Part shown: positions 1 through 8,831 of the stretch, one piece after another
How the letters are laid out: each line of letters opens with the position of its first letter
Position numbering within the stretch: the first letter of the stretch is position 1
Virus record (IMG/VR): IMGVR_UViG_3300028189_000039
Location: 1-31,407 of that record
Length of the DNA stretch: 31,407 bases
DNA from: a virus
Reading direction: 5' to 3' (one strand)
Notes under the pieces: generated by a model
Told to the model about the DNA's origin: nothing
Database searches by the model: none
What the model saw: the letters and a program-made list of their open reading frames with translations, nothing else
Program-made: the position numbers and the translations under genes

Positions 1-1
1 A

Positions 2-784
2 ATAGTAAATAAACTTTATTTGATGAATCAAGCAAAATCTATTGCAAAAGAAAACACGGGCCCTAATAAAGAACATAAAATATCTGATTGGGAAGCTTTA
101 GCTAAAAAAATGGGCTTTAGCAGACGCCAATATGAGGAATTCGGGGATAATCAAGGCATGTATGAATCTATTATATCGCAAGAAAATGATAATATGATCA
201 CTAAATCAAGATTAAAACTTGAAAAAGTTTTGTTAGATAGAAAAAAACCAATAGAACCAAAAGTCGATGAAAGAGCTGGAGAATGGGGTACTGACAAGTT
301 AGCCAACACCTATAGAAAAACTACTCCTGGTCAAGATGTTAAAGAAGGAAACATCACTGTTAATGATAGAGATCCCTATAAAATTTTTGAACAGCTAATT
401 CATTATGTAATGGGAACTTCTATTAAAAATATAGAAGACTATTCGTTTTATAAAATTGAAGAAACTCCTGATAAATTGAGATTAGAAAATAAAGAAGGAG
501 CATTGGCGACAATTACTTTAGCCGATGTTCAATCTGCTTATGATGATCAAGATATGGCTATGGAAGAATTTATTGAAATGATGTTAGGATTTGGTGTTAA
601 AGAATTAACAGAAAAAGGAAATAGTATTATAGGTGACGAAGGCATTCCGGCTATTGGAAAAGATAAAACGGGACAAGGCATTTATACTACAGATCCACCT
701 AAAACTTTTGAAAATATAGATTTATATTCAAGATTTATTCAATCAAATGAACAACGGCAAAAAAAAGGTTTTGTTGTTAACTAA
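2..784 (+). CDS. Hypothetical phage protein, 5' end probably outside window
   Basis: The reading frame is open from the window edge to a TAA at 782-784. The first in-frame ATG is at 23, but no Shine-Dalgarno sequence precedes it, whereas most genes nearby have one, so the protein probably starts upstream and this is its C-terminal ~255 residues. It is charged and mostly helical, with no membrane segment or recognisable catalytic motif. It lies directly before a run of virion genes, so a structural or assembly role is a guess from position. If translation does begin at ATG 23 the gene is complete at 253 aa. Confidence 0.75.
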   Translation: MVNKLYLMNQAKSIAKENTGPNKEHKISDWEALAKKMGFSRRQYEEFGDNQGMYESIISQENDNMITKSRLKLEKVLLDRKKPIEPKVDERAGEWGTDKLANTYRKTTPGQDVKEGNITVNDRDPYKIFEQLIHYVMGTSIKNIEDYSFYKIEETPDKLRLENKEGALATITLADVQSAYDDQDMAMEEFIEMMLGFGVKELTEKGNSIIGDEGIPAIGKDKTGQGIYTTDPPKTFENIDLYSRFIQSNEQRQKKGFVVN

Positions 785-824
785 CTAAATAAAGAGAATA
801 AACAATTTTAATTAGGAGAAAAAA

Positions 825-1418
825 ATGGCTTTATGGGGAACTACTGCCGCGGCAGATAATAATAAACCCAAGTTTTTGCCTGCAGATGAAGATTCAGATT
901 ACAACAAAGCAGAATGTTATGCAACTAATGCTGGATGGGTAATAGATGGAGCGGCTACAGGAAATGGCAATACAAGCGCAGATCCAGAAGTGCTAGTAGC
1001 AATTCGTGGATTAGCGGGTGCTTCTGCGACTACTGGTCTTAAAACAGCAACTATTACATCATTTAGATTTTCACCAGGAACAACGGCCACTACTGATCAT
1101 ACAGCAGGTTCAAGTTCGCAAAGAGTCTCGGTTACAATCACATGGGATGAGGCTATAACAGTTACAGGAAATCCAACTGTTGTTATTGCTAATGATGTTT
1201 CTGCAGATCATACATGTGCATATACTTCTGGTACGGGTACAAACAGACTTACCTTCCAGGTTGCAAGTCAGACACTTGCCACAGGTGATGTTATGACAAT
1301 CGGTGGTGCAAATGTTGTACTTGCTGGCGGAACTCTTAAAGATCAAGGAGGAACTCCTGCTGATGCATCATTAGTGATGTCAGGAGTGACCGCAGTTACA
1401 CATACTGTATTAGCATAG
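825..1418 (+). CDS. Virion structural protein with Ig-like/SwmB-type repeat domain
   Basis: 197 aa, ATG with an AGGAG box 8-9 nt upstream. The N terminus (MALWGT...) followed by a 'DPEVLVAIRGL' stretch near residue 55 is typical of structural proteins of marine T4-like phages (recalled family pattern). Residues ~65-195 are Ser/Thr/Gly-rich beta sequence (for example SVTITWDEAITVTGNPTV) resembling the SwmB/flagellar-associated Ig-like repeat. There are no catalytic motifs. The likely role is a head or tail decoration, or a fibre domain contacting the cell surface. It is the first of a cluster of adhesion-type genes reaching 4929. The family assignment is moderately sure; the position in the virion is unknown. 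Confidence 0.75.
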   Translation: MALWGTTAAADNNKPKFLPADEDSDYNKAECYATNAGWVIDGAATGNGNTSADPEVLVAIRGLAGASATTGLKTATITSFRFSPGTTATTDHTAGSSSQRVSVTITWDEAITVTGNPTVVIANDVSADHTCAYTSGTGTNRLTFQVASQTLATGDVMTIGGANVVLAGGTLKDQGGTPADASLVMSGVTAVTHTVLA

Positions 1419-1452
1419 AGTAATACGTAATTTTTGATAATAAAAGGTGATT

Positions 1453-1737
1453 ATGGGTAAAAATGAAAAGAACAATAGAAAAGTTCCTGAACTTGTGATA
1501 GATAATGGCGAGGATAGAGAGATTCCTTCAATACAGGAATCTCTCGTTACTATTCTTGAAAAAAAAATGATAGATATTAATGAAATGTATGATGAACAGG
1601 AAAATCTATTAACTGAATATGCAAACAAAAAACGAGAACTAAATAATAACGAAGAAACCGTAAAATTCGAATTAAGCGGATTGCACGGTGCTAAAATAGT
1701 TATACAACAATTAATTGAAGAAGCAAAAGATTCATAA
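1453..1737 (+). CDS. Small coiled-coil protein, fibre-associated
   Basis: 94 aa, starting at ATG 1453 because an AAAAGG box ends 4 nt upstream; a GTG at 1447 would sit inside that box. Residues ~25-90 are predicted helical with heptad-like spacing (EKKMIDINEMYDEQENLL...). It has the same size and character as the protein at 4937-5224: both are acidic/basic coiled coils of ~95 aa ending in a hydrophobic helix, and both are interleaved with the MADK-type fibres. The function is not known. A trimerising or assembly-helper role for the neighbouring fibre is inference. Confidence 0.7.
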   Translation: MGKNEKNNRKVPELVIDNGEDREIPSIQESLVTILEKKMIDINEMYDEQENLLTEYANKKRELNNNEETVKFELSGLHGAKIVIQQLIEEAKDS

Positions 1738-1789
1738 TAACGTCTTGGCTGAGTCCCAGCAACTTCATCCATTTTAAGGAGTTAAAACA

Positions 1790-2578
1790 ATGGCTGACAA
1801 AAAAATGACGGATTTAGCAGATCTGTCCACCGCGATTGCATCTGATGATGTTGTCCATGTAGTAGACGATCCTTCAGGTAGTCCCGTAAACAAAAAGGTT
1901 AGTGTTTTCAATCTTTTTGGGAACTTGAATCATTCGACTAATTCAGGAGACATTACTGGTAGATCGTTTATATCTACAACTATTTCAACTGCTACCGGTT
2001 CAACGTCTGGTGATATTACGGCATTGAATTCACAAACAACCCATGACCATAGAACAGGTGATGCTAATTCAGTAGTCAATATATTTGGTGCAAAAGTAGA
2101 TGCAAACATTTCTGGTTCTAATACAATAGTCACTACATCCGCCTCTGGTGCAAAAATTACATTGAATATGACTAATGCAGTTGATTCAGCAAATGTAAAT
2201 ACAGCATATACTGGTGGTTCTGCAAGAGCGTATGGTTTAATGGTCGACATAAACGACACAAATAAAGGATCGTCTGCAAGAGCCACAAAACCCGATGCTT
2301 TTCTTAGTTTAAGAGACCAGGGGGGATGGACCGCTGATAATCATCCAGGGGCACAAGCTGTTCATTATTTTGCTGAACTTGGTGCTTCACTTGGTGGATC
2401 AGGCAACACAGATGGATATGTTGCTTCCGCGGCTGTTTCAAATACGAGTGCAACTTCCGCAAATCTCGTAATGTTTGGAACTGCTATGAGCGATTCACCA
2501 TCTGATGCAAGATTAAGAATTAAAGTTAACGGAACCGAATATTGGCTGTTAGCAACAAGTAACACAAGCATGACCTGA
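1790..2578 (+). CDS. Fibre-like virion protein with shared MADK N-terminal anchor
   Basis: 262 aa, ATG behind AAGGAG. Residues 1-45 ([20 protein letters not shown], then a VDDPSG...NKK segment) match the N terminus of the next gene (MADKRISGLPAVS..., VDDPAG...NKK) in layout and many positions. This suggests a common attachment domain that docks both proteins on the same virion structure. The remainder is Ser/Thr/Asn/Gly-rich beta sequence typical of fibres. There are no enzyme motifs. It is probably a short fibre or accessory adhesin; receptor and location cannot be read from the sequence. Confidence 0.75.
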   Translation: MADKKMTDLADLSTAIASDDVVHVVDDPSGSPVNKKVSVFNLFGNLNHSTNSGDITGRSFISTTISTATGSTSGDITALNSQTTHDHRTGDANSVVNIFGAKVDANISGSNTIVTTSASGAKITLNMTNAVDSANVNTAYTGGSARAYGLMVDINDTNKGSSARATKPDAFLSLRDQGGWTADNHPGAQAVHYFAELGASLGGSGNTDGYVASAAVSNTSATSANLVMFGTAMSDSPSDARLRIKVNGTEYWLLATSNTSMT

Positions 2579-2595
2579 TAAGGAATTGAAGTAAA

Positions 2596-4929
2596 ATGGC
2601 AGATAAACGCATTTCGGGTCTTCCTGCAGTATCAACCGCGGCTAGAGAAGATTTACTACTACTCGTTGATGATCCAGCAGGCATCCCTTCGAATAAAAAA
2701 ATATCATTAACGCAATTTTTTTCAAACGTTGAACCCGAAACAGTATTCGCCAATACTAAAATATTGTCTAGTTCTACCAATGCCGCTGTTATTTTTAAGG
2801 GCGGTGTTGGTGTACAAGAAAGCATGAAGATTGATAATAAGTTAACAGTAAATGCACTCACTGTTTTAAATATTGCAACAATTACTTCATTATCTTCTAA
2901 TTTAATTGGTACCACAAATGCTTTATATGATTTAGGAAACACAACCGTAGGTTGGAAAAACGCATATGTAAGTGTGATTAATGGATCTACTGATGAAAAT
3001 TTATTGATTACAGCAAATACAAATGCATCGGCAAATATAACATTCACAGGCGCAAATGTTTATATAACGTCAAATACTATACTTGCAGGAACAAACACGG
3101 TTGTTTCATCAAATAGTACTTTTACCAGTGATAATGTTTCAATTACTGGTGCAAATGTTTATATAACGTCAAATACTATACTTGCAGGAACAAACACGGT
3201 TGTTTCATCAAATAGTACTTTTACCAGTGATAATGTTTCAATTACTGGTGCAAATGTTTATATAACAAGTAATAGTACGTTTGCAGGAACAAATACTGTT
3301 ATTTCATCAAATATTACTCTGTTGGCCACAAATACTCATATCATAAGTGAGAATTTATATTCTTCGGCTAATGCGACATTGGCAGGATCATTAACTACTA
3401 TTACGTCTAATGTGAATATAACCGCAAATGTATCACTCACCTCAACAATAGACACCACAAGCAACAGCACTGGTGCTTTGACATTATCTGGAGGACTGGG
3501 AATCGCTAAAAGTGCGGTTATCGGTGGAAACTTAAATGTTCATGGAAATATACATGCTAATGGAAATATCACAGCAGATGGTGGTACAATTGCATTAGGG
3601 GATTCCAATGCAGATACAGTAACATTCAATGCTGATATTGGATCTGATATTCTTCCCAATATAGATTCGGTTTATGATCTAGGAAACACTACAAATCGTT
3701 TTGCCAATGCTTATGTAGATGAACTTACAATAACAGGGAACGTTGTTGTTGCGAGTTCAATGACAGCAACGGGAAATGTAAGTGGTGCTTTTGGTATATT
3801 TTCAGATAATGTAAGCATATCAGGAACAAAAGAATTAATTTTTAGAGATGCGGCGTTAACAATAAATTCTCCAATTGACGGAGAAATAGAGATCGCTTCT
3901 GATGATCTTATTACATTTACCGCAACATCAAATGTAGAAGTGGATTCAGCGATATTTAATGTTATATCTAATTCAGTATTTGCTGGTACAAATACTAATA
4001 TTACATCTAATGTTACATTATCTGGTACAAACACAAATATTAGTAGCTCTAATTTAAGTATAACAGGATCAGGCGCAACAATAGATGGAACATTGATGAA
4101 TGTCAAATCTAATGTTGATATGACAGGAATTATAACGGTTGGGTCAGACGGTCTAGGAAAAAACTTTACAATATATTCTGGTACTGCGGGTAATAAAATT
4201 AAATTAAAAGCACTTTCGGATCAATTAGTTTCAAACACTCAAATTGAAAGTAGTGAAAAAATTCGAACAGACGGTAGTGTTTTTGTATCAAACGGCAGTT
4301 CTCTTGTATTTGGTAGTCAATTTAAAATTATGGACACCACAAACACGACTGGATTTCTGTTACAAGAAGATGGAACGGCCTCTGGAAGTGGTACTGAAGG
4401 CGGTAGACTTGATTTAGAAACTGATGAAGAAGCAAAAATAACTCATAATTTAACTGATGGATTTATTTTTAGTGATAAAATTAATCAAATCAATGTTTCA
4501 TCAACAACTAATTCAACATCGACTACTTCGGGGGCAATAAAAACTGCTGGTGGTTTGGGCGTTGTACAAGCGGCGTGGTTTGGTGGAGAAGTGCATGCTC
4601 AATCTTCTTTAGCCCTTGCTGGAGCAACTATAACTACTGGCTCTGTTGGATCAGGTGCTGGTATTCTAGCAATAAAAAATGGTACTGCACCAACTACTCA
4701 AGGAGTAAATCAAGCATATTTGTATGCAAGAGATGATGTCGCAGAATCACACATATATACAATGGATGAGGGGGGAAATGAAACAAAACTTGGTCCTCAC
4801 AATGAAAACAATGAATGGGAATTTTATTCTAGAAACGTTAAGACAGGAAAAGTTATTCGTGTAAATATGGAACGTATGATTCGAAAATTAGAAGAGTTTA
4901 CAGGAAATGTTTTTATAGAGGAATATTAA
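2596..4929 (+). CDS. Long tail-fibre-like protein with repeats and conserved C-terminal module
   Basis: 777 aa. The N-terminal ~45 residues are the same anchor type as the preceding gene. Residues ~130-660 consist of Asn/Ser/Thr-rich beta repeats (units such as 'ITSNTILAGTNTVVSSN'), the usual build of trimeric beta-helical fibres. Two 33-residue repeats at 3052-3249 are identical at DNA level. The last ~55 residues (EWEFYSRNVKTGKVIRVNME, then a charged helix ending in FIEEY) form a C-terminal module that recurs on fibres of marine phages, probably a trimerisation or tip domain (recalled pattern). Likely role: host recognition. The gene sits 17 nt after the shorter fibre gene and is followed by a small helical protein gene. 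Confidence 0.85.
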   Translation: MADKRISGLPAVSTAAREDLLLLVDDPAGIPSNKKISLTQFFSNVEPETVFANTKILSSSTNAAVIFKGGVGVQESMKIDNKLTVNALTVLNIATITSLSSNLIGTTNALYDLGNTTVGWKNAYVSVINGSTDENLLITANTNASANITFTGANVYITSNTILAGTNTVVSSNSTFTSDNVSITGANVYITSNTILAGTNTVVSSNSTFTSDNVSITGANVYITSNSTFAGTNTVISSNITLLATNTHIISENLYSSANATLAGSLTTITSNVNITANVSLTSTIDTTSNSTGALTLSGGLGIAKSAVIGGNLNVHGNIHANGNITADGGTIALGDSNADTVTFNADIGSDILPNIDSVYDLGNTTNRFANAYVDELTITGNVVVASSMTATGNVSGAFGIFSDNVSISGTKELIFRDAALTINSPIDGEIEIASDDLITFTATSNVEVDSAIFNVISNSVFAGTNTNITSNVTLSGTNTNISSSNLSITGSGATIDGTLMNVKSNVDMTGIITVGSDGLGKNFTIYSGTAGNKIKLKALSDQLVSNTQIESSEKIRTDGSVFVSNGSSLVFGSQFKIMDTTNTTGFLLQEDGTASGSGTEGGRLDLETDEEAKITHNLTDGFIFSDKINQINVSSTTNSTSTTSGAIKTAGGLGVVQAAWFGGEVHAQSSLALAGATITTGSVGSGAGILAIKNGTAPTTQGVNQAYLYARDDVAESHIYTMDEGGNETKLGPHNENNEWEFYSRNVKTGKVIRVNMERMIRKLEEFTGNVFIEEY
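3052..3249 (+). repeat. Perfect 99-bp tandem duplication inside fibre gene
   Basis: Positions 3052-3150 and 3151-3249 are identical over the full 99 bp by eye, and a third, diverged partial copy starts at 3250. The unit encodes 33 residues in frame, so each copy adds one repeat to the fibre. Identity at synonymous positions implies a recent duplication, or an assembly collapse or expansion in a repeat. Confidence 0.9.
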
Positions 4930-4936
4930 TAATATT

Positions 4937-5224
4937 ATGAAAAAAAAACCCACTAAAAATCAAACGGTTTTAGAAAAAGAATATGTTGCAACTTATGACG
5001 AGAATAAAAAAAGAATTGATAATATCATGATTGAAAAAATAGAAAAAGAATTTGAAAAATTAAATAATGATAGAGGTTTGACGATACAAAAAATAAATCA
5101 ATTTGAAACAGAATTACTGAATTTAAAAACTCATCTTACTATGATTGATGGCGCAATTCAAACGTGTACTTATTTTTTAACCGGAAAAGAAGAAATAAAC
5201 AATGAAACAGCCATAAAAAGCTGA
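4937..5224 (+). CDS. Small coiled-coil protein, second copy of the fibre-partner type
   Basis: 95 aa, ATG 7 nt after the long fibre gene stops. It is lysine/glutamate-rich with a long helix (residues ~15-75, KKRIDNIMIEKIEKEFEKLN...), ending in a short hydrophobic patch 'IDGAIQTCTYFL'. It resembles the 94-aa protein at 1453-1737 in length, composition and placement, although identity is low. No signal peptide or membrane segment is seen. An assembly or chaperone partner of the fibre is plausible but unproven. The TGA stop abuts the TTG start of the next gene. Confidence 0.7.
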   Translation: MKKKPTKNQTVLEKEYVATYDENKKRIDNIMIEKIEKEFEKLNNDRGLTIQKINQFETELLNLKTHLTMIDGAIQTCTYFLTGKEEINNETAIKS

Positions 5225-5659
5225 TTGAAAGAAAAACCAGTGTTTGATGATTTGAATAAAGATAATTATATATTATATGCAATGAAATATTATGAAAATC
5301 CTCAATGTTTAAGTGAACAAGATTTTCATAATGATTTAAAAATTATAAAATACCTGAAAAGATTGTTGAATCGATATCATTTAGGTGGTGATTTAAAGGA
5401 AAGATTAATTTTAAATCACATAATAACATTAGGAAATGTTTTTCCAGTTGAGGTTTTATCTAGAATATTATTTTTGAAAATATCTCAAAAATATTGGACT
5501 TATTTAAAAACTTTTTTGATATATTTAGAATTCATGCCAGAACAAATATCAAGCATAAATGGCGAAAAGATTATTAGTAGTGATATAAGAGTAAATTTAG
5601 AAATAGCAAACAGATTACGAGAGATAACACCAAATGGGATTAGCTTCAGCCGCAGGTAA
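5225..5659 (+). CDS. Conserved T4-like marine phage protein, unknown function
   Basis: 144 aa. The start is TTG at 5225, immediately after the previous TGA. The first in-frame ATG (5282) would remove 'DLNKDNYILYA', which belongs to the conserved part, so TTG is preferred. Recognisable features are 'KDNYILYAMKYYENPQC' and 'GDLKERLILNHIITLGNVF', patterns I recall from cyanophage and pelagiphage structural-region proteins. It is an all-helical protein with no catalytic motif and no membrane segment. It overlaps the next gene by 26 nt, suggesting translational coupling. It is probably a minor virion or assembly protein. Confidence 0.75.
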   Translation: MKEKPVFDDLNKDNYILYAMKYYENPQCLSEQDFHNDLKIIKYLKRLLNRYHLGGDLKERLILNHIITLGNVFPVEVLSRILFLKISQKYWTYLKTFLIYLEFMPEQISSINGEKIISSDIRVNLEIANRLREITPNGISFSRR

Positions 5660-6404
5660 TATATTTTTTGTTTATACGTTTATTAAAAGACTTGCGACTC
5701 CTTTTAGTAGCACGAAAGCTTTTAAATTGGGGATTATTGATAAAAACGGAAAAATTCTTAAAAAAAGAAGTAAATTAAAGACTAAAGAAGAAAAAGAATC
5801 ATACACATTAACAGATACATTGGTTTTTAATTTAAAAAAAATTTTAGCGAAAGTTCCTGGGGGATCAACAAAATTTGCTACTTTTGTAGCGGCGCTGTTT
5901 TTACTGAAAGAAGAAAATAAAAACGCAAAATTATATTATGATCAGACATTTTTAGAAAAAAAATATACATCATTTTTACAAGAATGTCAATATAATAAAA
6001 AAGAAATTGGTCTATTAATAGATGAAATTAGCCGCAGAGAAGAAGAATTGAACGAAGACGGATTGGCCGCTGGTGGAGGCGCTATTGCAGGGCTCGGTGT
6101 TGAAAATCCCTCTATTCCAGGACAATCAGAACCAGGAATAAAGAAGAAGAAAATAAAAAAAGGAAGCACATTTGCTGGTTCAGAGGTTTTTATAGTTAAA
6201 CCAGAAACTTTTATGAGAGCGAGATACGGTAAACGTCGATATGCTAAATATGAACAATATGTAGGCAATGATGATACGGGAGAAGCCATTAGACAATATG
6301 GAAGAGCTAATCCAAGCAAACCCATTGTGTTACAAGATGAACTAACCGGTTCTATGATTTATCTTAAATACGGACGTAAACATGCTGGATTTCACGGCTT
6401 TTAG
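5634..6404 (+). CDS. Conserved T4-like structural-region protein
   Basis: 256 aa, ATG within the end of the previous gene. The N terminus 'MGLASAAGNIFFVYTFIKRL' and the following 'FKLGIIDKNGKILKKRSKLK' and 'FNLKKILAKVPGG' blocks are a pattern I recall from marine T4-like phages, usually annotated only as a structural or hypothetical protein. A Gly/Ala-rich linker lies near residues 143-155, followed by a Lys-rich stretch, and a compact C-terminal domain (~180-256) contains 'MRARYGKRRYAKYEQYVG'. The hydrophobic N terminus could associate with membrane. The precise role is unknown. Confidence 0.75.
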   Translation: MGLASAAGNIFFVYTFIKRLATPFSSTKAFKLGIIDKNGKILKKRSKLKTKEEKESYTLTDTLVFNLKKILAKVPGGSTKFATFVAALFLLKEENKNAKLYYDQTFLEKKYTSFLQECQYNKKEIGLLIDEISRREEELNEDGLAAGGGAIAGLGVENPSIPGQSEPGIKKKKIKKGSTFAGSEVFIVKPETFMRARYGKRRYAKYEQYVGNDDTGEAIRQYGRANPSKPIVLQDELTGSMIYLKYGRKHAGFHGF

Positions 6405-6693
6405 ACAACAAAAAGAAACTACAATTCTTGCAGAAAAATATGATATCAGTTACAGTATTGCAAAAAATGTAATAGATGTGTTGGTAGAGAAAAATATAAA
6501 TAAGAGTGATACTGAAACCATTTCTTCTATCGTTAGAATGTTTAAGTTAAGAGAAGAACCCAAGAGTAAAAAGCAATTGCGTATAGAAGAAAAACAAGGA
6601 AATTTGCAACATCTTTTAAATGAATTTAAAAAAGATAAAGTAAAAAAACAAAATGTTGATATAAAATTTAAGTCAATTTTTAGTGATCAATAG
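6382..6693 (+). CDS. Hypothetical protein
   Basis: 103 aa, overlapping the preceding gene by 23 nt. The first ~55 residues are helical and resemble a small three-helix unit (ILAEKYDISYSIAKNVIDVL), reminiscent of a helix-turn-helix or UBA-like fold but without a clear motif. The C-terminal half is lysine/glutamate-rich and probably extended. There are no membrane segments. The function is not recognised. Its position inside the structural run suggests an assembly role. Confidence 0.65.
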   Translation: MLDFTAFRQQKETTILAEKYDISYSIAKNVIDVLVEKNINKSDTETISSIVRMFKLREEPKSKKQLRIEEKQGNLQHLLNEFKKDKVKKQNVDIKFKSIFSDQ

Positions 6694-6707
6694 AAAGAAT
6701 AGCAACC

Positions 6708-7340
6708 ATGATAGCAAGAGATACACTTACAATACAAAATCATACAGAAGGCGATGGAGCCGCCGCTAGATTGACTAATATTGCGTTTCAGGGGTGGTCT
6801 GATGGCGAAGATTCTGCCAATGATTATTTTAAAGGATTTGGTACAACCACCGCTACGGTATCTGGATTAGATGATATTACATTTGGAGGAAATTATAATT
6901 CAACTGATGTTAGAACTTATCGAGTAAAAATTGATGCGGCCGCCGCTACTGATACATTTACTTGGTCAAATGATGGGGGATCAACTTGGGAAGCCACTGG
7001 TGTTGCGGTTATGGGGTCCACTCAAGAATTAGATAATGGCATAACAATTACATTTGCCGCAACAACTGGTCATACGTTGAATGATTATTGGGAAATAACC
7101 ACAATCATAACAACGACTGCTATGCATAAATTGGGAGAAATAATTGTCGATCATGAAGGCACTTCCGCTGATGATAGGGGAGAATTGACCGTAAAAACGA
7201 ATAATGGGTCGGGTGTAAATTTAATCCAAACTTATCATTCTAATGGAGATTCAACATTTACCGCAAAATGTTATAATTCTGATGGCGCACATGGTTTGAT
7301 AACAATTAGAGACACTAGCGGTGTTATTGTAAACACATAA
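6708..7340 (+). CDS. Beta-rich virion protein
   Basis: 210 aa starting MIARDTLTIQNHTEGDGAAA. Residues ~60-135 contain a module of the form 'TYRVKIDAAA...TFTWSNDGGSTWEATGVA...NGITITFAATTGHTLNDYW', an Ig-like repeat I recall from surface and fibre proteins of marine phages and bacteria. The C-terminal part (~140-210) is a second beta-rich segment with 'VKTNNGSGVNLIQTYHSNGD'. No catalytic residues are apparent. It is the last clearly structural gene before the membrane protein at 7344. Likely a decoration or fibre component. Confidence 0.7.
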   Translation: MIARDTLTIQNHTEGDGAAARLTNIAFQGWSDGEDSANDYFKGFGTTTATVSGLDDITFGGNYNSTDVRTYRVKIDAAAATDTFTWSNDGGSTWEATGVAVMGSTQELDNGITITFAATTGHTLNDYWEITTIITTTAMHKLGEIIVDHEGTSADDRGELTVKTNNGSGVNLIQTYHSNGDSTFTAKCYNSDGAHGLITIRDTSGVIVNT

Positions 7341-7343
7341 AGA

Positions 7344-7604
7344 ATGAAAATGAACGAGATTTTTCAATACAACCCCTTAAATTTGTTTGAAAAAGTCATA
7401 TTGGTTCCTATGATAACTGTTATCATAACCATAGTAGGATGGAGTCTTGTTAATATTATAGAATTAAAATCCGATGTGGCTATAGTGAAAACTGATATAA
7501 AACATATAACAAAACAGATTGATTTTATATCTGAAAGAATAGTCAAATTAAATCACTTAACTAATTTTAGTGTTGTTGTGCGAGATGAGTATGCTGTTAA
7601 ATGA
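7344..7604 (+). CDS. Small membrane protein with coiled coil
   Basis: 86 aa, ATG three nt after the previous stop. There is one strong membrane segment at residues ~17-38 (VILVPMITVIITIVGWSLVNII), followed by an amphipathic helix with heptad-like pattern (~42-70). This plan recurs in the 81-aa protein at 16662. It could be a lysis accessory (an i-spanin-like or anti-holin-like protein) or a membrane anchor, but no family is recognised. Confidence 0.7.
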   Translation: MKMNEIFQYNPLNLFEKVILVPMITVIITIVGWSLVNIIELKSDVAIVKTDIKHITKQIDFISERIVKLNHLTNFSVVVRDEYAVK

Positions 7605-7749
7605 AAATGAACAACAAGTTTTGAAATTAGTTGTGTCTATAAAAAACAAAAACAAAGTCAAAGATTTGTCTCCAGTTTATAAGTATGCTTACGATTTAAA
7701 AGTAGATGATGAATCTATTCAAAAAATTTTATTATTGGCCTCGTGGTAG
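7585..7749 (+). CDS. Small hypothetical protein, 54 aa
   Basis: This begins at ATG 7585 inside the end of the membrane protein gene (20-nt overlap, different frame) and runs to TAG 7747-7749. The product starts MSMLLNENEQQVLKLVVSIK and ends in 'IQKILLLASW'; it looks helical and soluble. Overlap with the upstream gene and a stop directly against the promoter at 7750 make it a natural last gene of the structural operon. The function is unknown. Confidence 0.55.
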   Translation: MSMLLNENEQQVLKLVVSIKNKNKVKDLSPVYKYAYDLKVDDESIQKILLLASW

Positions 7750-7778
7750 TTGACTTTTATAGTCAAATTTGATATAAT
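7750..7778 (+). promoter_or_regulatory. Sigma70-type promoter for the DNA metabolism operon
   Basis: TTGACT (7750-7755), 17-nt spacer, TATAAT (7773-7778). Transcription would start near 7785, giving a ~45-nt AT-rich leader before the primase ATG at 7830. The -35 box forms half of a perfect palindrome, TTGACT (7750-7755) and AGTCAA (7761-7766) with a 5-nt loop, which could be an operator or a weak terminator for the upstream operon. It fits an early or middle promoter read by host RNA polymerase. Confidence 0.75.
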
Positions 7779-7829
7779 TATAATAAATCTATATTATATT
7801 CTAATATATCCTCTATCTAATTATTTGAC

Positions 7830-8831
7830 ATGTCTCTTTATATTGATGTAAAATATTTGAACCTTTTATCTAGTAGACTTCCTTTATATAAACAAAAAAA
7901 AGAATATCTCTGGAATTTCCGATGTCCAATTTGCGGAGATTCTCAAAAAAAACTAACCAAAGCAAGGGGATATGTTCATAGAAAAGAAAATAATCTTTTT
8001 TATAAATGCCATAATTGCGGAGTAGGGAAAACTTTTTCAAATTTTTTAAAAGAGTTGGATGTAAGATTGCATTCTGAATATTGTATGGAAAGATATATGT
8101 CTGGTGAAAATAAATTTAGTAATTATAAGGAGCCAACATTCAAATTTGATATTCCAAAATTTAAAAAAATTGATCTAAAAATACCATGCGTAAAAGACTT
8201 AAACGATGAACATTTTTGTAAGCAGTATGTCAAATCTAGAAACATTGTACCCAATAAATACCAATATCTTTATTTTGCTAAGGATTTTAAAAAATGGGTT
8301 GAAAGTCTTAACCTCGATACACATTATGAATTAATTAAAAATGATCCTAGATTGGTCATACCTTTTTTTGATAAAGATTATAATTTGATTGCCGCTCAAG
8401 GAAGATCATTAATAAAAAGTTCTAAATTAAGATATGTGACAATTAAGGTTAAAGAAAATGCACCAAAAATTTTTGGATTGAACACCTGGAATGAAAATAA
8501 GACCACCTATATAGTTGAAGGTCCGATAGATTCTTTATTTGTAGAAAATTCTCTTGCTATGGCCGGAGCTGATTTATCGACATGCAAAACACTATTAAAT
8601 GATATTGATGTAGTATTTGTTTATGATAATGAAAAAAGAAATAAAGAAATTGTTAAAAAAATGGATAAAATTATTTCAGATAACCATAAGATAGTTATTT
8701 GGCCCAATCATGTAATGGAAAAAGACATTAATGATATGATATTAAACAATGTAAATGTTATGAGTGTTATGGAAAATAATACCTTTCAAGGATTAATTGC
8801 AAAAACAAAATTATTAGAATTTAAATTATGA
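7830..8831 (+). CDS. DNA primase, T4 gp61-like
   Basis: 333 aa (T4 gp61 is 342). An N-terminal zinc-binding domain carries C32-P-I-C35 and C60-H-N-C63. The 'GYVHRKENNLFYKCHNCGVG' block is characteristic of T4-like primases. A TOPRIM-like core follows, with 'YIVEGPIDSLF' near residue 229 (catalytic Glu) and 'VVFVYDNE' (acidic metal-binding pair) near residue 265. Known role of the family: synthesis of short RNA primers for lagging-strand replication together with the gp41 helicase (not in this window). It is the first gene after the 7750 promoter and overlaps thyX by 4 nt. Confidence 0.93.
   Translation: MSLYIDVKYLNLLSSRLPLYKQKKEYLWNFRCPICGDSQKKLTKARGYVHRKENNLFYKCHNCGVGKTFSNFLKELDVRLHSEYCMERYMSGENKFSNYKEPTFKFDIPKFKKIDLKIPCVKDLNDEHFCKQYVKSRNIVPNKYQYLYFAKDFKKWVESLNLDTHYELIKNDPRLVIPFFDKDYNLIAAQGRSLIKSSKLRYVTIKVKENAPKIFGLNTWNENKTTYIVEGPIDSLFVENSLAMAGADLSTCKTLLNDIDVVFVYDNEKRNKEIVKKMDKIISDNHKIVIWPNHVMEKDINDMILNNVNVMSVMENNTFQGLIAKTKLLEFKL

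Noticed and set aside
1410-1772. Reverse-strand frame opposite the coiled-coil gene
   Set aside because: Shadow of the forward gene; composition and lack of start signals do not support it.
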